DNA of 64,000 bases from Xiheimicrobium sp033763395 (GCA_033763395.1 JANRKQ010000138.1:1-64000), one strand, 5' to 3'; counted from the stretch's first letter, positions 44,879 through 57,266 are shown. Notes: generated by a model from the letters alone, not told the origin. Numbers and translations are program-made.

Positions 44879-47854
44879 TCACTTCAAGACGTCGATCACG
44901 CCGCCGCCGAGCTGCTCCTCGAGCCGCTTGGCGCGATCCTGCTCCTTGGCGTAGGCCTGCTGCAGATCTCGCCGGGCCTCTTCCACGGCCCGTCGTGCAC
45001 GGTCGGACGCCTGGCGCGCCTTCTCGGCCTCGACGGCGTTCTTGATCGCGCTCTTCTGCGACTGCTCCGCCGCCTGCCGCGCGTCCTCGGCTGCCTTGAG
45101 GGCCAGCTCGAGCTTCTTGCTCTTCTCGCTCAGGTCGCGCGACAGCTTGTTGGCCTCTTCTTCGTTCTTCTTCGCCTCGTCGGCGTTGCGCTTGGCCTCG
45201 TCCGCGTTCTTCCGCGCCTCGTCGGCGTTCTTCCGAGCCTCGGCCTCGGCCACCGTCGCAGCCTCCGCCTGGCGCTGGGCCTCGGCGCGCGCGCCCTGGA
45301 TGACGATGAGCGCGACGAACGACGCCGCCACGAGCAGCGACAGGCCCGCGACCGCGCCCACCAGCACGCTGCGGCGCTTGCGGGCCGCCGCGCCGATCTG
45401 CTCGACGACCGCCTCTAGGAAGGCCTTCTGCTGTTCGCCCAGCGGGCCCTTGTACCGGCGCTGGAAGCGCTGGGCCTCGTCGGCGAGCTCGCCCCGCCAG
45501 AGCAGATCGGCCGGGCGGTTCTTGGTGGCCCAGGTGCGTGACGCCTGCCTCAGCTGCTCGAGGAAGGCCGCGTCCTCGCCGCTCTCTTCGAGCCACCGCC
45601 GCAGCGTAGGCCAGCCCGAGATGAGCGACTCGTGCACGATCTCGACGGTCGCGAGCCCGCCGCCGGTCTGCACCACCAGCAGGCGCGCCTGCACCAGTTC
45701 GTCCACCACGGCCTTGAGCTCGGCGGGCTCGGCCTGGCCCTCTTCCAGCTCGTCGAGGCCGACGATGGCCCGCGTTCGATCGGACGTGACGAGGCGCAGG
45801 AACACCGCGCGGGTGATGGCGACCTTCTGCGCCGACATCTTCTGGAGCACGGCGTCGGCGTGGCTGGCCAGCGCCCCCGCCACACCGCCGATGGCCTCGT
45901 AGGCCAGCTTGGTGAGCAGCTTCTTCGCGGGGTCGCGGTTCTCCCACAGCATCGAGGCCGCGAACTGGAGCAGCGGCAGCGCGCCCTGCGTGTTCTGCAG
46001 GTGGCCGATCATGTCGTCGACGATCGAGGGCGACTCGAACTTGTAGCCGCCGAGCTCCGCGGGCTGGACGATGGCCTCGCGCAGGCCGTCAGGGCCGGGC
46101 GACGAGAGGAACACCAGGCCCTGGCTCAGCTCCGCCATGAAGCGGGGATCCTCGGCGGCGCGGTCGAGGAAGTCCGAGCGCACCGACAGCACCAGGCGGA
46201 TGGGCGAGGTCGGATCGTCGGCGATGCCGGCGAGCGCGGCGGTGAAGGCGCGGCGCTCCTTCTCGTCGGGCACGAGCGTGTAGAGCTCCTCGAACTGGTC
46301 GACGAACACGATCAGGTTCTTCTTGTCCCGGCGCGCGAGCGAGCGCAGCACTGAGCCCACGTAGCCCGGCTCGGCGGCGATCTTCTGGGCCAGCTTCTTC
46401 TGCTCGGCGACGTCGTCGGCCACCGAGGTGGCGGTGCCGATGATGGGCGAGACGAGCGTCGCCAGCGCCGAGAGGGGCGCGCGCCCGGGCCGCATCACCA
46501 GCGCGTCCCACGCTTCGCCGGAGCGCTTGAGCGCGGGCACCAGGCCGGCGCGAACGAACGACGACTTGCCGGCGCCCGAGGGGCCGACGATGCCGAGGAG
46601 CGGCCGCTCCCGAATGCGGTTCACCACCGCGGCGATCTCGTGGCGGCGGCCGAAGAAGCGCGCGGCGTCGGCTTCCTGGAACGACGAGAGGCCGGCGTAC
46701 GGGCTCTCGTCGATCTTGATCTCCTGCGTGTAGCGCCCCGGCAGGAACGGCTCGAGCGCGCGCAAGAGCGTCACCGCGTCGGGCCAGCGCTCCTCCTTGC
46801 GCTTGGCGAGGCACTTGTCGACGATCTGCGCCAGCGGCACCGGCACGTCGGGCGCCTTCGACGACAGCGTCGGCATCGGCTTGTCGAGCATGCCCGTCAC
46901 CATCAGCTGGTGGCCGCGCAGCGGATCGAGCGGGTGCTTCCCCGAGAGCATCTTGAACAACATGATGCCGACGGCCCAGATGTCGGCGCGGTGATCGATC
47001 GGCACGCCGATGCCCCACTGCTCGGGAGCCATGTACGACATGGTGCCCATCATCGCGCCCTTCTGGGTCAGCTCGCTGTCGTCCTCGTCCTCGAGGCTGG
47101 TGCGCGGCGCGCGGGGCCGGGCGACGAACTCGGGCGCCTTCTCGTCACCCTGGAGCACCTTGGCGATGCCGAAGTCGAGCACCTTGGTGATGCCGGCATC
47201 GGTGACGAAGATGTTGTCGGGCTTGAGGTCGCGGTGAACGATGCCCTGGCTGTGGGCCGAGGCGAGCGCGCGGACGACCGGCACCAACAGCTCGACGGCG
47301 CGCGCGGGCGGCACCGGCTTGCCATCGGGGACCACCCGGGTCAGCGGCTTGCCCTGGAGGTACTCGAACACCATGAAGGGCGAGCCCTGCCAGGCGTCGA
47401 CCTCGAAGATGACGACGATGTTCTCGTGCGCGACCGCCGCCGTCGTGCGCGCCTCGAGGATGAAGCGCTTCGTCATGTCCGCCGAGTGCGTGCGCAGGAA
47501 CTTGATGGCCACCTTGCGCCCGAGGCGGATGTCGCGCGCCAGGTAGACGCTGCCCATGCCGCCGCGGCCGAGCAGCTTGATGATCTCGTAGTGGTGGAGC
47601 CGCGTGCCGGGCTCCGGGTCCGTCACGGCCTGCAGATCGGGGGAGGTGTAGCTGTTCTTCGAGCCGCTCTGGCTGCCGGCGCCGGTGGGAGCGGGCGTCG
47701 GACCGGTGCCGGTGCCCGTGGCGGCGGGGCGCGGGGCGGCGACGGGCGCGACGGCGGGCGGGCGTGGCGCATCGGCCGTGGGGCTCACGTTGCCCTCAGG
47801 GCGGATCATCGTCTCGAGGCCGAGCTGGGTGTCGTCGGCGGGCGAGTTGCTCAC
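44879..47854 (-). CDS. Ser/Thr protein kinase fused to nSTAND NTPase and coiled coil
   Basis: The protein has 991 residues from GTG 47854 (AGAGG upstream); longer starts run into the PHA gene. A low-complexity Pro/Ala N-terminus covers 1-85. The Hanks-type kinase spans about 89-360 (LLGRGGMGSVYLA, IKFLR Lys, HRDLKPDNIF catalytic loop, DFGIAKVL). The nSTAND NTPase spans about 380-800 (SPYAGLSSFQEADAARFFGR, Walker A GPSGAGKSSF, Walker B FVDQFEEL). A membrane helix lies near 836, and a coiled coil of about 130 residues rich in ARKNADEAK-like heptads reaches the end. Usually the nSTAND module is followed by WD40 or other repeats as sensor; here the coiled coil replaces them. It probably phosphorylates targets at the membrane upon oligomerisation. 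Confidence 0.92.
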   Translation of the reverse strand: MSNSPADDTQLGLETMIRPEGNVSPTADAPRPPAVAPVAAPRPAATGTGTGPTPAPTGAGSQSGSKNSYTSPDLQAVTDPEPGTRLHHYEIIKLLGRGGMGSVYLARDIRLGRKVAIKFLRTHSADMTKRFILEARTTAAVAHENIVVIFEVDAWQGSPFMVFEYLQGKPLTRVVPDGKPVPPARAVELLVPVVRALASAHSQGIVHRDLKPDNIFVTDAGITKVLDFGIAKVLQGDEKAPEFVARPRAPRTSLEDEDDSELTQKGAMMGTMSYMAPEQWGIGVPIDHRADIWAVGIMLFKMLSGKHPLDPLRGHQLMVTGMLDKPMPTLSSKAPDVPVPLAQIVDKCLAKRKEERWPDAVTLLRALEPFLPGRYTQEIKIDESPYAGLSSFQEADAARFFGRRHEIAAVVNRIRERPLLGIVGPSGAGKSSFVRAGLVPALKRSGEAWDALVMRPGRAPLSALATLVSPIIGTATSVADDVAEQKKLAQKIAAEPGYVGSVLRSLARRDKKNLIVFVDQFEELYTLVPDEKERRAFTAALAGIADDPTSPIRLVLSVRSDFLDRAAEDPRFMAELSQGLVFLSSPGPDGLREAIVQPAELGGYKFESPSIVDDMIGHLQNTQGALPLLQFAASMLWENRDPAKKLLTKLAYEAIGGVAGALASHADAVLQKMSAQKVAITRAVFLRLVTSDRTRAIVGLDELEEGQAEPAELKAVVDELVQARLLVVQTGGGLATVEIVHESLISGWPTLRRWLEESGEDAAFLEQLRQASRTWATKNRPADLLWRGELADEAQRFQRRYKGPLGEQQKAFLEAVVEQIGAAARKRRSVLVGAVAGLSLLVAASFVALIVIQGARAEAQRQAEAATVAEAEARKNADEARKNADEAKRNADEAKKNEEEANKLSRDLSEKSKKLELALKAAEDARQAAEQSQKSAIKNAVEAEKARQASDRARRAVEEARRDLQQAYAKEQDRAKRLEEQLGGGVIDVLK

Positions 47855-47928
47855 GGGAGGCCTCTGCGGGGGAGCGGGGAAACGGCTGACAGCGGGGCTG
47901 GAACTGTACCGCGTGAACGGCTGCGGCG

Positions 47929-48249
47929 TCAGTCTTCCCCACGAATGATGGCCTCGAGCGACTTCGACGCGTCGAGGTACTCGGCGAACTTCCGGGTGAG
48001 GTACTTCTGGGCCTGGCCGCGCAGGAGCATGCCGGGGTCGCTCGCCTCGCCGGCGATCTTGTGGCCGAGCACCTCGAGGTTGCCGTCGACCGACACGCCC
48101 ACCGCCTTGCCCTTCATGGCGGCCTTCGAGCCGTCCCACTGGGCGGTGATGCCGTACTTCCGGTTCCAGTACGAGAGCAGCGCCTCGACGCGCTTCTTCG
48201 CGTCTTCGACAGGCAGGGTGTTGGGGACTTCGAACTTGAGCATGCCCAT
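47929..48249 (-). CDS. Polyhydroxyalkanoic acid system family protein
   Basis: The protein has 106 residues from ATG 48249 (AAAGG about 7 bases upstream). The sequence MGMLKFEVPNTLPVEDAKKR and the pattern YWNRKYGITAQWDGSKAAMKGKAVGVSVDGNLEV match the PHA_gran_rgn family. These small proteins were first seen next to polyhydroxyalkanoate granule genes but are widespread without them; their function is unclear. No PHA synthase is in this window. It sits 32 bases after the diadenylate-cyclase-like gene and 74 before the STK gene. Confidence 0.85.
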   Translation of the reverse strand: MGMLKFEVPNTLPVEDAKKRVEALLSYWNRKYGITAQWDGSKAAMKGKAVGVSVDGNLEVLGHKIAGEASDPGMLLRGQAQKYLTRKFAEYLDASKSLEAIIRGED

Positions 48250-48281
48250 GGGAGTGCCTTTCGTGGGTGTGGGGAAACGAG

Positions 48282-49163
48282 TCAGGTGCGCCGCGCGGTC
48301 TGGTGGAGCTCGAGCACGATGTTGCCGTCCTTGAAGAGGCGCACCGCGCCCGAGGTCTGGCTCACCACCATCGCGATGCACTTCGTGGTGGCGGTGATCC
48401 CAGCTGCGGCCGCGTGGCGGGCGCCGAGGCCGAGCGGAATCTTCACGTCGTCGTCCTTCGACGACAGGTAGCGCCCGGCGGCCAGCACCACGCCGTCTTC
48501 GCGGATGATGAAGGCCCCGTCGAGGACCGAGAAGTTCTTGATCGCCTCGCGGATCTTCGGGTCGAGCACGTTGCGCTCGGCTTCCGAGAGGCCCTGGAAC
48601 GGGTTGATGGTGAGCTGCCGGCTGGTCTCGAGCACGGCGGTGTGATCGCCGATGCAGATGATGGTGCCGATGGGGTGGCCTTCGAAGCCCTCCTGGCCGA
48701 TCTGCAGCGCGAGCTGAATGAGGGCGTCGACGACCTGGCTGTTGAACTCGTCGCCCAGCTTCACGCCCTCGATCGCCACGCGATCGTCGAGGCTGCCGCC
48801 GATGCGCATCTGCATGAGCGTGTCGACCTGCCGGCCGATGCGGCCGGTGAGGCAGAGCACGAGGTCGGTCTCTTTGAAGAAGCCCTGGCTCAGCGCCGAG
48901 ACGACGGCCATCTTCACGCGCTCGGTGCGCGAGTAGTCGTAGGCGGGAATGACGACGGCGCGCTCCTTCTTCGCGATGAGCTCGGCGGCGATGACGTCGC
49001 TGGTGACGGCGTAGAGGAGCTTCTTGCGGGCCTTGCGCCCCCGCAGCTCCGCCGGCGGAATCGGCGTGTCGGCGATGTACAAGAGGTGGGTGACCTCGGA
49101 CTGGTTGGCGAGCGCCAACGCCGTCTTGAGGAACTCCCGATCGAATCGTGACGAGTCCGACAT
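48282..49163 (-). CDS. DacZ-like protein with C-terminal diadenylate cyclase (DAC/DisA_N) domain
   Basis: The protein has 293 residues. The N-terminal two thirds (about 15-140) resemble the pyruvate-kinase C-terminal-like domain seen in archaeal DacZ (HLLYIADTPIPPAELRG, then VTSDVIAAELIAKKERAVVI). The C-terminal DAC domain spans about 160-285. Its DGA motif starts at D215 (DGAFIIREDG). The second motif, usually GTRHRAA, reads GARHAAAAG (R249, H250), so the last Arg is replaced by Ala. DAC domains make cyclic di-AMP from two ATP. If active, this protein would supply c-di-AMP, which controls K+ and osmolyte uptake in other bacteria. The Arg change may reduce activity. It is divergent from dksA. 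Confidence 0.82.
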   Translation of the reverse strand: MSDSSRFDREFLKTALALANQSEVTHLLYIADTPIPPAELRGRKARKKLLYAVTSDVIAAELIAKKERAVVIPAYDYSRTERVKMAVVSALSQGFFKETDLVLCLTGRIGRQVDTLMQMRIGGSLDDRVAIEGVKLGDEFNSQVVDALIQLALQIGQEGFEGHPIGTIICIGDHTAVLETSRQLTINPFQGLSEAERNVLDPKIREAIKNFSVLDGAFIIREDGVVLAAGRYLSSKDDDVKIPLGLGARHAAAAGITATTKCIAMVVSQTSGAVRLFKDGNIVLELHQTARRT

Positions 49164-49217
49164 GCGCGCCCCAGTCTATCCGGTGAGCGTGAAATCAAGG
49201 GGTTCATTCGTCATTGC

Positions 49218-49246
49218 TTGACAGTGCGGGAGATGGTGCACAAACC
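49218..49246 (+). promoter_or_regulatory. Candidate dksA promoter
   Basis: A perfect sigma-70 -35 hexamer TTGACA occupies 49218-49223. At the optimal 17-base spacing the -10 would be CAAACC (49241-49246), a poor match. It lies 66 bases upstream of the dksA ATG. The -35 is convincing and the -10 is not. Confidence 0.35.
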
Positions 49247-49288
49247 TACGGCGCCTTTTTTCCCCGCAGGTCGGAGAGTTTCGACGCC

Positions 49289-49669
49289 ATGTCCGAACGT
49301 GGATCCCTCAGCGCGAAAGACCTCAAGCGCTTCAAGAAGCTGCTGGAGGAGAGCCGGGCCGCCATCCTCGCGAAGGCGCGGAAGACGATGGAGGAGGAGT
49401 CGAACTTCGACACGGACGACCTGCCCGACGAGATCGATCAGGCCTCGAGCGAGTACGCGCAGTCGATGGCCTTCCGGCTGCTCGACCGCGAGAAGCTGCT
49501 CCTCATGAAGATCGAGAAGGCGATCGCCCGCATCGATGACGGGAGCTTCGGGCTCTGCGAGCGCTGCGAGGAGCCCATCTCGGTGAAGCGCCTCGAGGCG
49601 CGCCCGGTGACGACGCTCTGCATCCGCTGCAAGGAAGAGCAGGAGAAAAAAGAGAAGTCGTACGGCTGA
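49289..49669 (+). CDS. dksA: DksA/TraR-family zinc-finger transcription factor
   Basis: This 126-residue protein has the DksA layout: N-terminal coiled coil (LKRFKKLLEESRAAILAKAR), acidic tip region (NFDTDDLPDEIDQASSEYAQ) with the conserved DxxDxA-like acidic residues, and a C-terminal zinc finger CERCEEP...CIRCKEE. DksA enters the RNA polymerase secondary channel and works with ppGpp to adjust rRNA and amino-acid promoters. The start at ATG 49289 is the only good one. It is divergent from the DAC-domain gene and convergent with the esterase gene. Confidence 0.94.
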   Translation: MSERGSLSAKDLKRFKKLLEESRAAILAKARKTMEEESNFDTDDLPDEIDQASSEYAQSMAFRLLDREKLLLMKIEKAIARIDDGSFGLCERCEEPISVKRLEARPVTTLCIRCKEEQEKKEKSYG

Positions 49670-49691
49670 TCCTGGTCGTCGAGGGTCCGGC

Positions 49692-50582
49692 TCAGGCGAG
49701 CCGGGCCTTCACCCACGTGGCCGCCCGGGCCATCGCGGCGCGCGACTCGGGCAGGCCCTGCAGGTTGAAGAACCCGTGCGTGACGCCCGGCACCTCGTCG
49801 AGCGTCACCTGCGCCCCTTCGGCTTCGAGCTTCTTCGCGTACGCGACGCCTTCGTCGTGCAGCACGTCGTGGCTCGCGAGCAGCACGTACGCGTCGGTCG
49901 TCTTCACGACAGGCGCCTCGAGCGGGCTCGCGTCGGGGTGCCGTCTGTCGACGCCAGCGCCGAGGAACGTGTCCTTGTAGAAGCGCATCGTCTCGCGCGT
50001 GAGGAAGTAGCCGGTAGCGAACCGCTCGTACGAGGCTGACTCGGTGGCGCACGTCGTCACCGGATAGATGAGCAGCTGGCCCGCGAGCCCGGGCTCGTTC
50101 GCCAGGCGCCGCGCTACGACGGCCGCGAGGTGTCCGCCAGCGCTGTCTCCGGCGACCACGACGCGGGTGCTCTCGAGGACGGCGCGGGTGACGGCCAGCG
50201 CGTCGTCGATGGCAGCCGGGAAGGGGTGCTCGGGCGCGAGCCGGTAGTCGACCGAGATCACCTCATGGCCGGTCTGCGCGCACAGGTGCCGGAGCGGCCG
50301 GTCATGCGACGCGAGATCGCCCACCACCCAGCCGCCGCCGTGGAAGTAGACGACCGTACCCGCGGTGCGTGCGTTCGGCGTGTACCGGCGAACGAGGACT
50401 CCAGCGAGCTCCTCGTCGCGAACGTCGCCGAGCGTGGGTGGCGTGCCGAAGAGGAAGTCGAACCCGCCCGTGTTCTCCCGCATCGCCTCGCGCGCGCGGG
50501 CAGGGCCGACGATCTCGACCTCGGGGGACACGAATCGCGCAAGCCACGTGAAGAGTCGGAACGAGAAGCGCAGCGAGCTCAT
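49692..50582 (-). CDS. HSL-family alpha/beta hydrolase (esterase/lipase)
   Basis: The protein has 296 residues from ATG 50582; upstream in-frame starts add low-complexity sequence. It has the hormone-sensitive-lipase family oxyanion motif YFHGGGWVVGDL, nucleophile elbow VAGDSAGGHLA, Asp in ASHDVLHDEG and His in VTHGF. There is no obvious signal peptide. These enzymes hydrolyse short acyl esters. It lies 23 bases from the convergent dksA stop and downstream of a 320-base gap, so it has its own promoter. The natural substrate is unknown. Confidence 0.9.
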   Translation of the reverse strand: MSSLRFSFRLFTWLARFVSPEVEIVGPARAREAMRENTGGFDFLFGTPPTLGDVRDEELAGVLVRRYTPNARTAGTVVYFHGGGWVVGDLASHDRPLRHLCAQTGHEVISVDYRLAPEHPFPAAIDDALAVTRAVLESTRVVVAGDSAGGHLAAVVARRLANEPGLAGQLLIYPVTTCATESASYERFATGYFLTRETMRFYKDTFLGAGVDRRHPDASPLEAPVVKTTDAYVLLASHDVLHDEGVAYAKKLEAEGAQVTLDEVPGVTHGFFNLQGLPESRAAMARAATWVKARLA

Positions 50583-50903
50583 CGCGCGCCCCGCGGTGCC
50601 AGGGCCCGTCCGAAACGGGGCCGGAGAATGCCTGTACCCCTCGAGCGCGAGTCGAGCGCGTGCGGGCGCGTGTCCCCACGGTGCGGTCCGGGACGTCGCG
50701 ACGCCATGACGTGGAGGGTCATGAGGCAGTCCCACGAAGGCGGAGTGGCCCCCAGGACGCACTCGAGGAGCCCGGTCAGGAATGGTCGACGCATGCGCAC
50801 ACCCTACGATGACAGGGCCTTGAACGAGCGCCCGCACGCGGGTTGGGCGATGTTGGCGCCGACGTGGCTCCCGGGCGTGGCGCCGCTCGCCGACACGCTG
50901 GCC
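50583..50903. other. Intergenic stretch without supported gene
   Basis: Open frames exist on both strands but have Arg/Pro/Gly-rich composition typical of non-coding GC-rich DNA. The stretch contains a short perfect hairpin, CCCGC (50831-50835) with GCGGG (50838-50842), without a U-tract. It presumably carries the esterase promoter. Confidence 0.5.
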
Positions 50904-51901
50904 TCAACCGCCGCCGTGCCAGCTCTGCAGCAGCTTCACGTAGTTCGTCCGCTCGTACCCCGACGGATCCGGGCAGCGCGCGAGGTTCATGCTGCCGGAG
51001 AGCTGAGCGATCGACGCGTACTCGTGCTCCTCCAGGAAGCGCCGCAGCCCGTCGAGCAGAAGCGAGACCATCTGCGGCCCGTGGTGCAGCACCGCCGACA
51101 CCACCTGCGTCACCTGCGCGCCGGCCATGAGCGCCTTCACCACGTCGACGGGTTCGTGCACGCCTCCCGAGCAGGCCAGCGTCATGCGCGTGTGCGGCGA
51201 CAGAATCGCGAGCCACCGAAGCCTCAGCAGCAGCTCGCTCCGATCGGACAGGCTCAGCACGCGCTTCAGCGACAACGTCTCGACGTCGAGGTCGGGCTGG
51301 TAGAGCCGGTTGAAGAGCACGAGGCCCGCGACGCCGGCGTGCTCCAGCTTCGCCACGAAGGCCGGCAGCGACGAGTAGAACGGCGAGAGCTTCACCGCGA
51401 CAGGAATTCGAATCGACTCCTGGACCTGCCGGATCACGTCGAGCTGCTGGTGCTCGACATCGGCGCCCGGCACCTTCGGGTCGCCGGGCAGATCGTAGAG
51501 GTTGAGCTCGAGGGCATGCGCGCCCGCCTGCTCGATCAGCTTCGCGTACTTGAGCCAGCCGCCCGGGGTGGTGCCGTTGAGCGAGCCGATGACGGGGAGA
51601 TCGACCGCGCGGCGAATGCGGCTCACCTGCTCGAGGTACGCGTCGGGGCCGAGCTTGAAGTCACCGGTCGAGGGTAGCCACGAGGGCGCTTCGGCGAAGG
51701 CGTCGGCCGGTCCGTCGAGGAAGCGGTGCGCCGCGAGCTGCTCGGCCACCAGCTGCTCCTCGAAGAGCGAGTGCATGGTGATGGCGCTCGCGCCGGCGTC
51801 CTCGAGCTTCTTCACCGTGTCGAGATCGTCCACGAGCGGCGAGGCGCCGGGGAAGATCGGGTGCTTCAGCTTCAGGCCCAGCCAGCGGGTCGAGAGGTCG
51901 A

Positions 51902-51905
<4 letters not shown>
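50904..51905 (-). CDS. Dihydroorotate dehydrogenase-like flavoprotein next to nifJ
   Basis: This 333-residue FMN-type TIM-barrel protein begins MIDLSTRWLGLKLKHPIFPG. It has GSLNGTTPGGW near 107, ALELNLYDLP near 131, VAVKLSPFYSS (flavin-binding Lys) near 168 and GGVHEPVDVVKALMAGA near 248. It is a DHODH homologue but is probably not the pyrimidine enzyme: family members coupled to pyruvate:ferredoxin oxidoreductase genes are common and uncharacterised. It overlaps the nifJ stop by 4 bases (51902-51905). A role using the ferredoxin or flavodoxin reduced by NifJ is a reasonable guess. Confidence 0.88.
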
Positions 51906-55504
<3,599 letters not shown>

Positions 55505-55518
55505 CCGCTGCGTCGGGC

Positions 55519-55563
55519 CGAGGAGCACAGGAGACCGACTGATTCGGTCTGGCGTGCTCCTCG
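55519..55563. promoter_or_regulatory. 45-base two-part hairpin just upstream of nifJ
   Basis: CGAGGAGCAC (55519-55528) pairs perfectly with GTGCTCCTCG (55554-55563). Inside, AGACCGA (55532-55538) pairs perfectly with TCGGTCT (55544-55550) around loop CTGAT, leaving a symmetrical 3x3 internal loop. On the minus strand it lies between the lipoprotein stop (55648) and nifJ ATG (55504), 15 bases before it. No U-tract follows. It could be a leader hairpin controlling nifJ translation, a protein-binding dyad, or a terminator of the RiPP operon. Confidence 0.65.
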
Positions 55564-55647
55564 ATCTCGCGCTCGGCGCATCGCCCTGCGCCTGGCGCGC
55601 AAGGCTTGCGCGTCAGCCCGGCATTCCGAAGTGACGGCGCAGGTGGT

Positions 55648-56568
55648 TCACGGCGTCTGTGGACACAGCTCGGTCGTCGAGAAGTCGCCGTGGGCGCTCA
55701 GCCAGCGCTCCGACGCGCAGTGCGCGGCCAGGTGGGCAAGCAGCTCGCCGGCGAGCCGCGGTCGGTCGACGGTCCCCAGTGGAAAGGCCTGCGGGCCGCA
55801 CTCGTGATGCCAACCACCTTCTGGCGTGGTGACGACGCGTGCCTCAGCGCCGTCGTTGCACTTCACGTCGAGCCCGGGCCCGTGGGGCTCGCGGTCGCGA
55901 TACGCCTCGATGGGCGTCGTCTTCGCCAGAATCGTGGCCGGCACGTAGAAGCCATGGCCGTCCGTTCCGCGGCGAATCGGAGGCGGGCCCTGCTCGAGGT
56001 TGGGCTGGTGGCACGCGGGGCACTGGTTCTGGGTGCGCAGCCGCTGCACGGCGCCGTCGTCGAGCTTGAGCGCTCGTTGGAAGCCCGCGAGCACCCCCTC
56101 GGACACCGTGCGGTGTCGATCGCCCGCCCACTCAGCGCCCACCCAGGTGCTCCCTGGCGCGAGGCGCATGGGGCGCCGCAACGAATACCGCTGAAGCCCC
56201 GACGGCTCGAGGCGCGTGCCCCGGGCGTCGGCCAGCACCCACAGCCCTGGCGCCGGCTCCGGGCGCGTGCGCCACAGCTCCAGTCGAATCACTTCGCTGC
56301 CCGGGGGAAACACCGGTCGGCCACGATCATCGTGAGAGAGCCGCGCGCCGTCAGGGAGCCGGGCCCACACCTCGATGCGCATGCGGCCGTCGCTCGAGGT
56401 CGGCAGCGGCACCGCGGGGACGAGGGGAACGAACCCCTGGTCTCTCCAGAATGACTGCGCGTCGCTGGCGGCGGGGGCGGTCTCGGAGAACGTCGTCACG
56501 CCCTCGGGCCAGGCCGGCGCGCAGCCAACCGCGAAGGCCGCGACGCCGAGGCAGCTCAGGCGGCCCAT
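55648..56568 (-). CDS. Lipoprotein with CPACH haem-binding motif in the MNIO RiPP operon
   Basis: The protein has 306 residues from ATG 56568. A signal peptide ends at lipobox AVGC (C16). The body is beta-rich (GRMRIEVWARLPDG, SEVIRLELWRTRPEP). Near residue 184 is RTQNQCPACHQPN, a CxxCH motif for covalent haem c. A second Cys-rich stretch near the end (WHHECGPQAFP, LAAHCASERW) could give an axial ligand or disulfide. I recognise no characterised family; it resembles haem-dependent periplasmic proteins of the cytochrome-c type. It overlaps the DUF2063 gene by 13 bases, so it belongs to the RiPP operon. It may be a target, redox partner or accessory for the modified peptide; that is inference. 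Confidence 0.82.
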   Translation of the reverse strand: MGRLSCLGVAAFAVGCAPAWPEGVTTFSETAPAASDAQSFWRDQGFVPLVPAVPLPTSSDGRMRIEVWARLPDGARLSHDDRGRPVFPPGSEVIRLELWRTRPEPAPGLWVLADARGTRLEPSGLQRYSLRRPMRLAPGSTWVGAEWAGDRHRTVSEGVLAGFQRALKLDDGAVQRLRTQNQCPACHQPNLEQGPPPIRRGTDGHGFYVPATILAKTTPIEAYRDREPHGPGLDVKCNDGAEARVVTTPEGGWHHECGPQAFPLGTVDRPRLAGELLAHLAAHCASERWLSAHGDFSTTELCPQTP

Positions 56569-57266
56569 GGCGCTCCCGTGGGCATGGCCGACAGGAGCCC
56601 GACGTGCACGAGGCGCTGGGCTCCACTCGAGAGGGCTGGCGACGAAAGGCCGACGGCCTCTGCGTCTGCGAGCGACGCTTCCCCTCGAACGAGGCCGAAG
56701 GCGAGCAGCTCGGCGAGGTCCGGGAGGTGATGGTGGACGAGGCCGGTCGACTGACTGCGGAAGACGATGAGCACCACGGGCGCTGGCGCCACCGCGGACG
56801 GCGGGCCGCTGCGAACCGCACGCACCGCGAGGTCGACGCGGTGGGTGTACTGCCGGGTGGTCGCGGTGCGGTTGTCCAGCCGGCCGGGCTCGAAGGCCTC
56901 GACGGGCCGCGCGCAGTCGAGCTCGATCGAGTGCAGGTCGGCCGCCTCCGAGAGCGCGGCCTCGTCTGGGAAGCGGCTGGCGATGAAGTCGGCGAAGCCG
57001 GTGGCCCAGTGGTTGAGATCCCAGTGGGCCGACGGGTGAACGCTGGCCCAGTCGCGGCAGACGGCGTCGAAGCGCGGGCCCAGGAGCACCGAGACCAGCG
57101 GGAACAGCGCCTCGAGGGTGTGCACGACGTTGGCGTGCATCAGCCGTTGGTAGAAGACGAGCCCATCGGTGTCTCGACGCGACAGGCGGGTGGTCGTCAG
57201 CACTTCGAGACCGGCGCGCCCTTCGAGGAGCGGCGCAGCGAGGCGGAAGAAGGTCGCCGGGCTCAT
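56556..57266 (-). CDS. bufC: DUF2063 partner protein of the MNIO enzyme (BufC-like)
   Basis: This 236-residue protein matches the DUF2063 family, the usual partner of DUF692 proteins. It has an N-terminal helical part of DNA-binding-like appearance (VFYQRLMHANVVHTLEALFP, FADFIASRFP) and a C-terminal domain (SAVAPAPVVLIVFRS, HLPDLAELLAFGLVRGE). In characterised MNIO pathways the partner recognises and presents the peptide leader to the oxidase. It shares one base with the DUF692 stop codon (TGATG at 57264-57268), the tightest coupling possible, and itself overlaps the lipoprotein gene by 13 bases. Confidence 0.9.
   Translation of the reverse strand: MSPATFFRLAAPLLEGRAGLEVLTTTRLSRRDTDGLVFYQRLMHANVVHTLEALFPLVSVLLGPRFDAVCRDWASVHPSAHWDLNHWATGFADFIASRFPDEAALSEAADLHSIELDCARPVEAFEPGRLDNRTATTRQYTHRVDLAVRAVRSGPPSAVAPAPVVLIVFRSQSTGLVHHHLPDLAELLAFGLVRGEASLADAEAVGLSSPALSSGAQRLVHVGLLSAMPTGAPWAA

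Noticed and set aside
50579..50837. Possible N-terminal extension of the esterase or a separate 73-residue protein
   Set aside because: Composition is Arg/Pro/Gly low complexity; the esterase family start is at 50582.
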